Assembly: GCF_006543045.1 (NCBI RefSeq)
Contig: NZ_RBZW01000024.1
Span: forward strand, 1 to 64,000
Direction of reading: 5' to 3'
From: Salinadaptatus halalkaliphilus
GTDB lineage: Archaea > Halobacteriota > Halobacteria > Halobacteriales > Natrialbaceae
DNA: 64,000 bases
In this document: positions 26,092-33,999 of the stretch, piece by piece
How positions within the stretch are numbered: the first letter of the stretch is position 1
Layout: each line of letters starts with the position of its first letter
Position numbers and translations under genes: made by a program
The notes under the pieces: generated by a model
Seen by the model: only the letters and a program-made list of their open reading frames with translations
Databases searched by the model: none
What the model was told of the DNA's origin: nothing

Positions 26092-27102
26092 ATGGACGCG
26101 ATCATAACCGGCGAATCTGAACGAGTTGGTCTTAGCGTCATCGACAACAATGACGTTGAGCATCTCATTGAAATGGATGAAAGTGGCGCGGTCAAATACC
26201 ATGAGCAAGACGGCTACCCCGACGACCCGTCCAAACGCACCCAGGAGGAACACGAGTGGGTCAATCAAACGCGTCGATTTGCCAAGTTCTACGTCTACCG
26301 GCAGCGTGGGTACGAAACAGTCGACCCGCTTTCGAACCCGGATCGGATCGCGACCGCCGCGATGGCCATCGCCAACCATCCCGAAGACACCTTCGAGGAC
26401 TATTTTGGCGAGTTCTACCAGCAGATGCGCCACGACGCCGGCGAGGCGTCGCCGGTCGTCGAGGTTCCGGATCTGCCACCGGTGACCGTCCCACGCGTCG
26501 AACAGGACATCTACCTCGGGCTGGACGAGACCGATACGGCAACCTTACTCGAGGAACTGATCGCCGACGGGACCCTGGAAGCAGTGATTCGAACGGTCGA
26601 ACAGGCCACCGACAGTGGGGGGCTCGTGAGTCGTATCCAGCAGGCTTTCGCCAGCGACGAGGAGATCGATACCTCCAGTGTGGCAGAAACGTTCAGTGAG
26701 GGCATCATCGAGGCCATCGGACCGGTTACGATCCGGTGGGCAAACGGCGACCGCGACGAAGCAGTGACAGATGAGTCCGATGGAGCCGTCCCGAACCGCC
26801 ATCCTGACGCCCGTCCACAGATGTTCGGCCGTGCGTACCAGTTCGACGACTTAGAGGACTTCCGCCACTCGCTAGTTCGCCACCTGTGCTGTCAGGTTCG
26901 TGATTGTTATATCACGATGGGCATCGCTCCACCGGAGGACGTTCGAATTCAGGGGCCGGGGTTCTACGATCACATCGGCTGGTACAGCAATCACGACTTC
27001 TATCAGGATTATCACGATCCACAGGCGACGATCACCGACTGGCAAGAACAGCACACGCCCGACGACGCGTACGATCTCTCAGGGCTGCTCGAGTCGGCCT
27101 AA
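26092..27102 (+). CDS. Array partner protein, module C
   Basis: A 336-residue partner-family protein, starting three bases after module C. It has the family N-terminus (SVIDNNDVEHLIEM), the QTRRFAKFYVYRQRGYETVDP block and the C-terminal CCQVRDCYITMGIAPPEDV with NHDFYQDYHDP. The middle region TDSGGLVSRIQQAFAS resembles partner B (TDSGGLRQKVASFAG), so partners B and C are closer to each other than to A and D. This mirrors the closeness of their DUF4157 domains and suggests that each pair co-evolves. Confidence 0.7.
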   Translation: MDAIITGESERVGLSVIDNNDVEHLIEMDESGAVKYHEQDGYPDDPSKRTQEEHEWVNQTRRFAKFYVYRQRGYETVDPLSNPDRIATAAMAIANHPEDTFEDYFGEFYQQMRHDAGEASPVVEVPDLPPVTVPRVEQDIYLGLDETDTATLLEELIADGTLEAVIRTVEQATDSGGLVSRIQQAFASDEEIDTSSVAETFSEGIIEAIGPVTIRWANGDRDEAVTDESDGAVPNRHPDARPQMFGRAYQFDDLEDFRHSLVRHLCCQVRDCYITMGIAPPEDVRIQGPGFYDHIGWYSNHDFYQDYHDPQATITDWQEQHTPDDAYDLSGLLESA

Positions 27103-27178
27103 GGATATCTTGCTGCGATAATCTCGGCCCCACAACACATAATTTACTGCGCTTACAACTCGGATACATCGACTATCG
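27103..27178 (+). other. Junction between modules C and D
   Basis: A 76-base spacer, longer than the 9-22 bases between other modules and with no similarity to them that I can see. It ends where module D's short unique lead begins, and so marks a probable recombination junction. Confidence 0.4.
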
Positions 27179-28273
27179 ATGCTCTCACGGACTGTTTGCC
27201 GCGGTACGGCTGGCTTGCCGGGAAGAGGGGCGCAATACGATATCGAACACCGAAACGAAGCCTCGTTGCACCGGAACAAAGCTGCCCACCGTGATCACGA
27301 ACCCGCAGGCGAGGCTGCCGTCCCCGACTCAGTGCAAGCGGTCGTCTCCGAACCCGGCCAGCAACTCGACGGCGAGGTCAAAGCCGGCCTCGAGGGGCGA
27401 TTGGACGCCTCGCTGGATCACGTCCAGATCCACACGGGGCCGACGGCCCAACAGGCCTGTGAAGAGGTCAACGCCCGCGCGTTCGCGGTCGGGAACCACA
27501 TCGCGTTCGGTCCCGGCGAGTACGATCCGTCCTCACCAGAGGGCCAGCACCTCATCGCCCACGAGGTCGTCCACACCCTCCAGCAACCAGACGCCCCTCT
27601 CTCGATGATGCCCAAAACCGAAGTCGAGATGGAGGTCGACCCCGACCCAGCCGCCGAACGCGAGGCCGACGAGATCGCTGGCCAGATCATGCGCGGCTGG
27701 GAGACCGGTCTCGAGGGTGAGATGGCCGACACCGAAATCCACGTCCAGCGATTCACGGGGGCCATCGCCGACATCGGCAGTACTGTGGCGAGTTTCGCGA
27801 AGGTCAACCACAAAATACTGAAAGGCGCTCAGGAGGACAAAGCTGACAAGTACGCCCAGATGGGTGCCACTGAGGGCAATATTGAAGAACGCGTCGAAAA
27901 TCTCGAGGACCAAGTGTCAAAGCTCGGCGAGTACGTCTCCGAGCAGGTCCGGCCCGCCTCGACCAAACGAAAGATGGTCTCCGAAGCCGGGAAGGACGCC
28001 CTCTCGAGTGGAGCCGGGTTGGCGACTGGCGCGGGGATTGCCGCGTTAGGACTGGCAGGTCCGCTGGGGGCGATTGCCGGTGCGGCGTTGGCTGGGGCCG
28101 CCACCAAAGGAATGCTCGATACCAGTCCTGCCATCGGTCAGACTGCTAAGCAAATGGCACCCGGTCGCGTCCATGAGAAGGCTGGTGCCTTGCGCGACCG
28201 CCTGCCAGGCTGGCTCGGTGGCCGGGATGAGGATGATGACGAGTGGGAAGCGAGTAACAAGACGGACTTCTAA
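27179..28273 (+). CDS. DUF4157 protein, module D, N-terminally shortened copy of A
   Basis: A 364-residue protein nearly identical to module A from its residue ~24 (EASLHRNKAAHRDHEP) to near the C-terminus. It lacks A's first ~110 residues and carries a ~23-residue unrelated start (MLSRTVCRGTAGLPG). The DUF4157 motif is intact (H128-E-V-V-H132). The coiled coil and Gly/Ala-rich stretch of A are kept; the last ~10 residues differ. The stop is two bases before partner D. It looks like a second cassette of the A subtype created by segmental duplication and trimmed at its 5' end. Confidence 0.78.
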   Translation: MLSRTVCRGTAGLPGRGAQYDIEHRNEASLHRNKAAHRDHEPAGEAAVPDSVQAVVSEPGQQLDGEVKAGLEGRLDASLDHVQIHTGPTAQQACEEVNARAFAVGNHIAFGPGEYDPSSPEGQHLIAHEVVHTLQQPDAPLSMMPKTEVEMEVDPDPAAEREADEIAGQIMRGWETGLEGEMADTEIHVQRFTGAIADIGSTVASFAKVNHKILKGAQEDKADKYAQMGATEGNIEERVENLEDQVSKLGEYVSEQVRPASTKRKMVSEAGKDALSSGAGLATGAGIAALGLAGPLGAIAGAALAGAATKGMLDTSPAIGQTAKQMAPGRVHEKAGALRDRLPGWLGGRDEDDDEWEASNKTDF

Positions 28274-29775
28274 GTATGAGGGCAGAAATTAAAAAAGAAA
28301 CGAATGATGGGTTCGGAGTTCTAGTTACTGACAATAATAATGTCAAACACAAAATTGGAATCTGTGATGACGGGGAGATTGATGGTCATGAGTGTGAGGA
28401 TTATCCATCAAAACCTGAAAAGCGCACTCGAGAAGAAAGCGAGTACGGTAAGCAAGCCCGCCGCTACGCCCAGTACTACGTCTTCCTGAACCGTGGTTAC
28501 GATACAGTCAATCCGAAGTGGAAAAACCCAGTCCACCTGCAAGCGGTTCGGTCGGCGATCGATTCGATGGACCTCGAGGAGTTCGAGGACCACTTCGGCG
28601 ATCTCTACCAGCAACTGAAAAGTCACCACGACGACAGCACCGAGCGCGTCCTGCACCCGCCGGCAGACTCCCAGGACGAGGACTACCACCTCTATCGCAA
28701 GCACGTCTATCTCGGGCTCGATCCACTCGAGACCGACCTCGCCGACGATGCACGAGACCTCGCTGCGGAGTTCGGGCTCGATTTAGACGAGCACGCACCG
28801 AACGAGACGCCACTAGCGGGACTAACCGATGATGGCCTTGATGCGTGGTCCGGGTTCTCCACGGAGTTGTTCGACCGCTCCGGCGAGGAAGAATTGGCAG
28901 AGTTAGCCGAGGGCTTCTACGTCGATACGACCTCCGAACTGCATATGGCGTACCTCGACCACGATGGCATCGAGCAGGTGACGACGGCTATCGAACCCGA
29001 TAGAGAACCCGACGCCCGGTTCGAAGAACCACCGGTCGATCCCGGCACGCTCGAGCAGTTCCAGCACGGATTGTCGTTCGATCTGGCGTGTCAGATTCGG
29101 GATTGTTTCATCCGAATGGGCGTTATGCCACCCGAGGAGTATCAGATTCTGGGTCTGGGCCACATCGCTGCTGCACTCGCCTACGAGGAGGTTGAGTTCT
29201 ATCCGGACTACCATGCTCCTGACGAGGACGGGGCGTACCTCTCCGACCTCGACTCGAAATACTTCGGTGATGACTCCCTGCTCGGCAGTGTGAAATCACT
29301 GCTGAACTGACCGAACCCATGTCGGTACGAACCTACGGTACTGATTCCTCGAAAACTGCACTAATACGTTCGAGTTCCGCGGGCAAGTGGTCCATAGAAA
29401 ACTGGAAACGCTCCCGGAACGCGGACTCGGACACCGAGACGAGCGACAAGTCACGGGCACAGACAGCCGACACGGCGTCTTCGTCAGCCGCTGTCCGGGA
29501 TGGAAGCCCCAAACCCCTGGCGGCGGCTGCCCTCGAGCAGGACGCAGCCAAGATGGAGACCCACCTCGAGGCAGCGGCGTTCGATCACTCCGCTGGCGCT
29601 GTGGAGCTCGCCGATTCGGCGGCCCCGCGTCTGTTCGGTCGCGACGAGGGTCAGATTCAGCGCTCGCTCGAGGGGACCGACACGACCATCGACGAGGTGC
29701 CCGGCAAGGTCCTTGGCGTCCTGAGCAACGGTGGCCAACCGCTGGATCAGCCCGTCCAACGCGCCCTCGAGGGGC
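27238..29775 (+). repeat. Large direct duplication, right copy
   Basis: This matches 20665-23205: module D core, partner D and the lead of module E correspond to module A core, partner A and the lead of module B, in the same order. The right end falls inside module E at the shared GCCCTCGAGG, where the sequence switches from B-type to A/D-type. Confidence 0.8.
28276..29310 (+). CDS. Array partner protein, module D
   Basis: A 344-residue protein nearly identical to partner A from about residue 55 onward (KQARRYAQYYVFLNRGYDTV through SLLGSVKSLLN). The first ~55 residues differ strongly (MRAEIKKETNDGFGVLVTDN versus MKATIPGENEEGIGVDVIDN) and are encoded by AT-rich DNA. A variable N-terminus on an otherwise identical body is what one would expect if that segment recognises the variable part of the adjacent DUF4157 protein. 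Function is unknown. Confidence 0.7.
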   Translation: MRAEIKKETNDGFGVLVTDNNNVKHKIGICDDGEIDGHECEDYPSKPEKRTREESEYGKQARRYAQYYVFLNRGYDTVNPKWKNPVHLQAVRSAIDSMDLEEFEDHFGDLYQQLKSHHDDSTERVLHPPADSQDEDYHLYRKHVYLGLDPLETDLADDARDLAAEFGLDLDEHAPNETPLAGLTDDGLDAWSGFSTELFDRSGEEELAELAEGFYVDTTSELHMAYLDHDGIEQVTTAIEPDREPDARFEEPPVDPGTLEQFQHGLSFDLACQIRDCFIRMGVMPPEEYQILGLGHIAAALAYEEVEFYPDYHAPDEDGAYLSDLDSKYFGDDSLLGSVKSLLN

Positions 29776-29867
29776 GATTGGACGCCTCGCTGGATCACGT
29801 CCAGGTTCACACGGGGCCGACCGCCCAGCAAGCCTTCGAAGCCGACGTACTGAGCGGGACTGGATAA
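29319..29867 (+). pseudogene. Truncated chimeric DUF4157 gene, module E
   Basis: A 182-residue remnant. Residues 1-~145 are a close copy of the module B lead (ADSAAPRLFGRDEGQIQRSL). At the shared ALEGRLDASL-type segment it switches to the A/D-type sequence (LDASLDHVQVHTGPTAQQA), then ends after FEADVLSGTG, before the HEXXH motif. It therefore lacks the catalytic site and tail and has no partner gene. The chimera looks like the product of recombination between the first two subtypes, and marks the right end of the array. Confidence 0.75.
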
Positions 29868-29923
29868 CCTCCGTTCACAGCACAGACGATGGCACGCCCT
29901 GCTGCAGGGATCTTACGCTCGTG

Positions 29924-32197
29924 TTACGGTGTTCCGCCGAACTGTCGCTCGAGTTCCTCGTAGTGGTGTTTCGTCGCGTCGTCGACGCTCGGCGTGGTCG
30001 TTTTGATGGCGTGATCGAAGTGATCGGCGGTCACCGGAATCGTGTCGACGCCGTCGTCGAGGGCCGAAGGGGTAACGGCCTCGACGTACTCCCGTGCTGC
30101 CTCCATCGCGGCTTCGCGACAAATCGCTTCGATGTCCGCGCCGACGTATCCTTGCGTTCGACCGGCGAAGCGAGCCAGTTCGACGTCGTCGCCGAGCGAC
30201 CGGTGTTCGGTGTGGACGGCAAATATTTCGCGACGGGCTTGCTCCCCCGGGATCGGGACGTGGATACGCCGATCGAATCGCCCGGGACGCAAAAGCGCGT
30301 CGTCGATGAGATCCGGCCGGTTACTGGTCGCGATCACGACGACATCTTCGAGTTCCTCGAGGCCGTCCAGTTCCGTTAGTAGCTGAGACACTACGCGTTC
30401 CTGGACGCCGGCGCCGTCGCCGTTTGACCCGCGCTCGGCAGCGATGGCGTCGATCTCGTCGAAGAAGATCACCGCGGGTGCGTTCGAGCGGGCCTTGTCG
30501 AACACCTCACGAACGCCTTTTTCGGATTCGCCGACGTACTTGTTGAGCAGTTCGGGTCCTTTGATCGAGATAAAATTGCTCTGTGCTTCGCTGGCGACCG
30601 CCTTGGCCAGCAACGTTTTGCCCGTCCCCGGTGGTCCGTATAGTAACACGCCGTTGGCCGCAGTGAGATGGAGTTCGTCGAAGACCGGTCCATACTCGAG
30701 GGGCCACTGGATCGTCTCTCGCAGCCGCTCTTTCGTGGTCTCCAGCCCTCCGACGGCGTTCCAGGACACGTTCGGTACTTCGACGAACACCTCGCGCAGT
30801 GCCGACGGATCGACGTTGCACATTGCCCGCTGGACATCCCGATCCGTGACACGGATCGCCTCGAGCGCTGCCGCGTCGATCGTATCCGCTTCGAGGTCGA
30901 GCCCCGGGCGAATGCGTCGCAGTGCCGTCATCGCGGCCTCCTTGGCGAGTTGTTCGAGGTCGGCACCGACGAAGCCGTGCGTGTCCGCGGCATACTCCTC
31001 GAGCGAGACCGCTTCCGAAAGGGGCATTCCCCGGGTGTGTACCTCGAGGATTTCCCGGCGTCCGTCTTTGTCCGGCACGCCGACTTCGATTTCTCGATCG
31101 AAGCGACCGCCGCGCCGGAGCGCGGGATCGATCGCGTCGACTCGGTTGGTTGCCCCGATCACGACGACGTCTCCACGCTCTTCGAGACCATCCAGTAACG
31201 AGAGCAGTTGCGCGACGATCCGTCGTTCGACATCGCCGCTGGTATCGTCCCGTTCGGGGGCTATGGAATCGATTTCGTCGATGAAGACGACTGCAGGGGC
31301 GTTTTCCGCTGCTTCGTCGAAGACCGACCGCAGTTGCTCTTCGGACTCTCCGTAGTATCGAGACATGATCTCCGGGCCGGAGATGTCCGTAAAGAACGCG
31401 TCGATCTCGTTCGCGACGGCTTTCGCGATGAGGGTTTTTCCCGTTCCTGGCGGCCCGTGCAGCAGGACCCCCTTCGGTGGCTCGATCCCCAACTGTTGGA
31501 AGAGTTCGGGATAGCGCATCGGCAGTTCGATCATCTCCCGTACCTGCTCGAGTTCGTCGTCGACGCCGCCGATATCTTCGTACGCGATGTCCGGGGCAGA
31601 TGACCGAGAGTGGGACGTGGACCGGGAGTCGGACGAGGTCCGTTCCCGGGACTGGTCGTCAGTCGATCGCTTCTGGTCTGGCTCGGACGGTCGTTGGTCG
31701 ACGGTCAGGTTCGTCGACTCGTCGACCACGACGGTGTCGGCTGGTTGCGTCTCCGCGACCTGGACCGGGATCCGTTGTTCGGGGACCGACGATCCAGGTC
31801 CGACCCCGAGGGATACGTCGACGTTCTGTCCGAGATCGATCGCTCGACCTTTGAGCCTGCGCTTGACGATCGGCTCGAGGTTGCCTTCGATACGGAGCGT
31901 ATCGGGGACGGTGACAGAGAGTGTCGTTGCGGTCGGGAGATCGGCCGCTGACACCGTGACACGTTCGCCAATGCTGGTGTCGATCGCCCGACGGACATGA
32001 CCGTCGATACGGAGAATACCCATGTCTTCGTCTTCGGGATATCCCGGCCAGACGCGGGCGGCTACCTCACCGTCGTTGCCATCGATAAAGACGTAGTCGC
32101 CGTTTTCGATACCGAGATCGGCCATTGCTGCCCGATCGACGGCGGCGAGACCGCGACCTGCATCCTTCTGTTTGAGCGAGCTGACGGTTAGTTCCAT
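29924..32197 (-). CDS. CDC48-family tandem AAA+ ATPase
   Basis: A 757-residue CDC48/p97-type ATPase, an unfoldase for protein remodelling. Residues 1-~185 are the N domain (double-psi barrel, GIENGDYVFIDGNDG). A Ser/Arg-rich linker (~185-210) replaces the usual short one. The D1 AAA domain has Walker A GPPGTGKT near 246 and AVVFIDEIDSIAPERDD; the D2 domain has Walker A near 516 and AVIFFDEIDAIAAERG. Arg fingers (LRRGGRFDREI, LRPGRFDRRI) are present, so both modules look active. The C-terminus ends in KHHYEELERQFGG. It faces the effector array, ending ~55 bases from the truncated module E. Its place inside the eCIS locus suggests cargo unfolding or loading, though a housekeeping paralogue is possible. 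Confidence 0.92.
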   Translation of the reverse strand: MELTVSSLKQKDAGRGLAAVDRAAMADLGIENGDYVFIDGNDGEVAARVWPGYPEDEDMGILRIDGHVRRAIDTSIGERVTVSAADLPTATTLSVTVPDTLRIEGNLEPIVKRRLKGRAIDLGQNVDVSLGVGPGSSVPEQRIPVQVAETQPADTVVVDESTNLTVDQRPSEPDQKRSTDDQSRERTSSDSRSTSHSRSSAPDIAYEDIGGVDDELEQVREMIELPMRYPELFQQLGIEPPKGVLLHGPPGTGKTLIAKAVANEIDAFFTDISGPEIMSRYYGESEEQLRSVFDEAAENAPAVVFIDEIDSIAPERDDTSGDVERRIVAQLLSLLDGLEERGDVVVIGATNRVDAIDPALRRGGRFDREIEVGVPDKDGRREILEVHTRGMPLSEAVSLEEYAADTHGFVGADLEQLAKEAAMTALRRIRPGLDLEADTIDAAALEAIRVTDRDVQRAMCNVDPSALREVFVEVPNVSWNAVGGLETTKERLRETIQWPLEYGPVFDELHLTAANGVLLYGPPGTGKTLLAKAVASEAQSNFISIKGPELLNKYVGESEKGVREVFDKARSNAPAVIFFDEIDAIAAERGSNGDGAGVQERVVSQLLTELDGLEELEDVVVIATSNRPDLIDDALLRPGRFDRRIHVPIPGEQARREIFAVHTEHRSLGDDVELARFAGRTQGYVGADIEAICREAAMEAAREYVEAVTPSALDDGVDTIPVTADHFDHAIKTTTPSVDDATKHHYEELERQFGGTP

Positions 32198-32490
32198 ATA
32201 CTGTACCCAAAAGTAGAATAATAGATTTCATTAATACTTTTATTTCTCTCTAATAGAAGATAGGCACGGGAAAGTCTGGTCGCGGCCGTAGCGTACTGCC
32301 TCCCAAACTGCGTTTCGAGCATCGACAGATGGACGATATCCAATCGGCCTCACTCGGCACCAGTACAGGCGCTTCGGTGTTACGATAGTAATAACTACGA
32401 CAATTCGTTCCGCCACTAATTGCGGTTCTATCTATCGATGTAACCAAAGTATTTATTGTAGTCTCGTGATGTTTCATAGATAACTAATAT
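32198..32490. promoter_or_regulatory. Divergent promoter region between cdc48-like gene and membrane-protein operon
   Basis: AT-rich DNA at 32216-32245 lies directly upstream of the leftward CDC48-like gene. On the other side, AGTATTTATTG near 32449-32459 is a TATA candidate about 32 bases upstream of the ATG at 32491. No further gene is visible in the middle. Confidence 0.55.
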
Positions 32491-32673
32491 ATGAACGATG
32501 GCGGCACACGCGGATATCGATCGCAGATACCGCTGACGAAAGCGGCTCGAGAGCTGGGGCCGATGCGTCGGCTGCTACTCGACCCGATGGGAACTGCGCG
32601 ATTAGTTGACTGCCACCAGTACAGCGGTGTACCGTCTTCGGAACCGGTTTTGCCGTGGGATACGCGACAATGA
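32491..32673 (+). CDS. Small protein coupled to a membrane protein
   Basis: A 60-residue protein of no family I recognise. It has a basic middle (KAARELGPMRRLLLDPMG) and one Cys. Its TGA overlaps the ATG of the next gene (ATGA at 32670), and a TATA box is correctly spaced upstream, so it is probably translated. It may be a leader or small partner of the polytopic protein downstream. Confidence 0.5.
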   Translation: MNDGGTRGYRSQIPLTKAARELGPMRRLLLDPMGTARLVDCHQYSGVPSSEPVLPWDTRQ

Positions 32674-33836
32674 CCCGTAGTACAAACGTAACGAAAGCGT
32701 CGAAAAAAGTAGTGGCGCAGGTTATCAAACCGGTTCTCCCGGCCGTGATGATCGCAGTCGCGATTGCCGTAACGACAACGGTCACGTTCTGGTTGGCCGG
32801 GTGGACCGGCGTTGTGCCACCAGTAGTGATCCCAGTAACGGGCACAACAATGAGTGAGATGCAGGTTCTCTTCCTCACCGCGTTTCTGCTCGGTCTTCTC
32901 ATTGGTGGCTGTTACCTCTTGTATCGCAACTATCGAGAGGCGTTACATCGGCGCTGGGAGCAGTATTCGACGTGGGCGAAGGCGATGATCAGCGGGTGGA
33001 TCGCCGCACTCTCGGTTGCCCTGGTGCTATCCGTCGGATACGTTCTCGAATGGCTTACGCTGGCGATACTGTTCGTCGGTGTGTTGCTAAGTTGGCCACT
33101 CGCCGTCGGTACGGTGCTGGTGTGGTATCGACGGAGTAGCCGAGCGTCCTCGGCGGTCGATTCGATCAAAGTCGGATACGTACTCACGCGCGGCTTAGAA
33201 AGCCGCACGCTGTCGATGATCGTCGGCCTCCTCGTCGCTATCGGGAGTGGTCTCGCGATCGCCGCCCTGACGTGGTATTTCGGGAGATATCTGTGGTGGC
33301 TGCCAGTAATCTGTGCCGGACTTGTCTGGGGCGTAGTGACGTTGGGACTCTACAATCGGCGCGAAAATCGAACCGTCGAACGAACCGATCTCGTGATCGC
33401 CGACATCACCACCCCGGAGTCTCGAGACGTTCGTGAACTGACTGTCCGGAACACCTCACACAGACCGATCGATCTCTCGGCGGCGTTGATTCGGGATACG
33501 GACCTCGACCTCTACAGAACCGGCGTCGACACGACGATCCGGCCGGGAGAAGACGGAACCTTCGAGATCGCGGAGTCGTTTTCCCTCGAGCCGAACGACG
33601 ACGCGATTAGACTGCCGCTTGGGTACAATCTCAAGCGAGGTGGAGAAACGCCCGTGGTTTTCACGAAGGCAGGAGCGGTTTACTACCTGCAGTGGGCGGA
33701 GAAGCCGGCATCGGCGGTCGGTCGCGACAGTTCGAAGCACGTAGCCGAATCAACGACGACCGACGACCGCCAGCCCCCCGCTGAAACGCCCGGCTCGGTG
33801 ATCGGTTCAACTGGGGCCCCAGCACCGCAGGATTGA
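32670..33836 (+). CDS. Polytopic membrane protein with C-terminal beta domain
   Basis: A 388-residue membrane protein. I count about six membrane spans: near residues 22-45 (VLPAVMIAVAIAVTTTVTFW), 70-92, 107-130, 130-152, 180-203 and 208-228. Residues ~235-350 form a soluble beta-rich domain (VRELTVRNTSHRPIDLSAAL, TTIRPGEDGTFEI), and the end is disordered. It lies inside the eCIS locus ahead of the tape-measure candidate and is separated from it by the palindromic element, so it may belong to a separate transcription unit. A membrane anchor, release or immunity function for the injection system is possible but unproven. Confidence 0.7.
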   Translation: MTRSTNVTKASKKVVAQVIKPVLPAVMIAVAIAVTTTVTFWLAGWTGVVPPVVIPVTGTTMSEMQVLFLTAFLLGLLIGGCYLLYRNYREALHRRWEQYSTWAKAMISGWIAALSVALVLSVGYVLEWLTLAILFVGVLLSWPLAVGTVLVWYRRSSRASSAVDSIKVGYVLTRGLESRTLSMIVGLLVAIGSGLAIAALTWYFGRYLWWLPVICAGLVWGVVTLGLYNRRENRTVERTDLVIADITTPESRDVRELTVRNTSHRPIDLSAALIRDTDLDLYRTGVDTTIRPGEDGTFEIAESFSLEPNDDAIRLPLGYNLKRGGETPVVFTKAGAVYYLQWAEKPASAVGRDSSKHVAESTTTDDRQPPAETPGSVIGSTGAPAPQD

Positions 33837-33918
33837 TACGGACCGTTGTAGTTCTTTACCGGTGATTACCCGGACGGGGTCGGTGATCACCGGTAAAACG
33901 CTACAACAATCCGTATGA
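33834..33918. repeat. Palindromic intergenic element, copy 2
   Basis: An 85-base imperfect palindrome with the same ends as the 5121-5207 copy: TGATACGGACCGTTGTAG at the left, CTACAACAATCCGTATGA at the right. The arms TTTACCGGTGATTACC and GTGATCACCGGTAAAA are nearly perfect inverse repeats. It sits immediately after the membrane protein's stop (overlapping it) and could also act as a transcript-end structure. Confidence 0.78.
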
Positions 33919-33999
33919 GACACGCAGTAGCAACTCACCGTCGTACAGTCTACGCCGTTGACGACCCGCCTTCGACCCGCGACAGAAAATACCTCACGC

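Noticed and set aside
29319-29867. Module E as a functional short DUF4157 protein
   Set aside because: It ends before the HEXXH motif, lacks a tail and has no partner gene; a remnant is the simpler reading.
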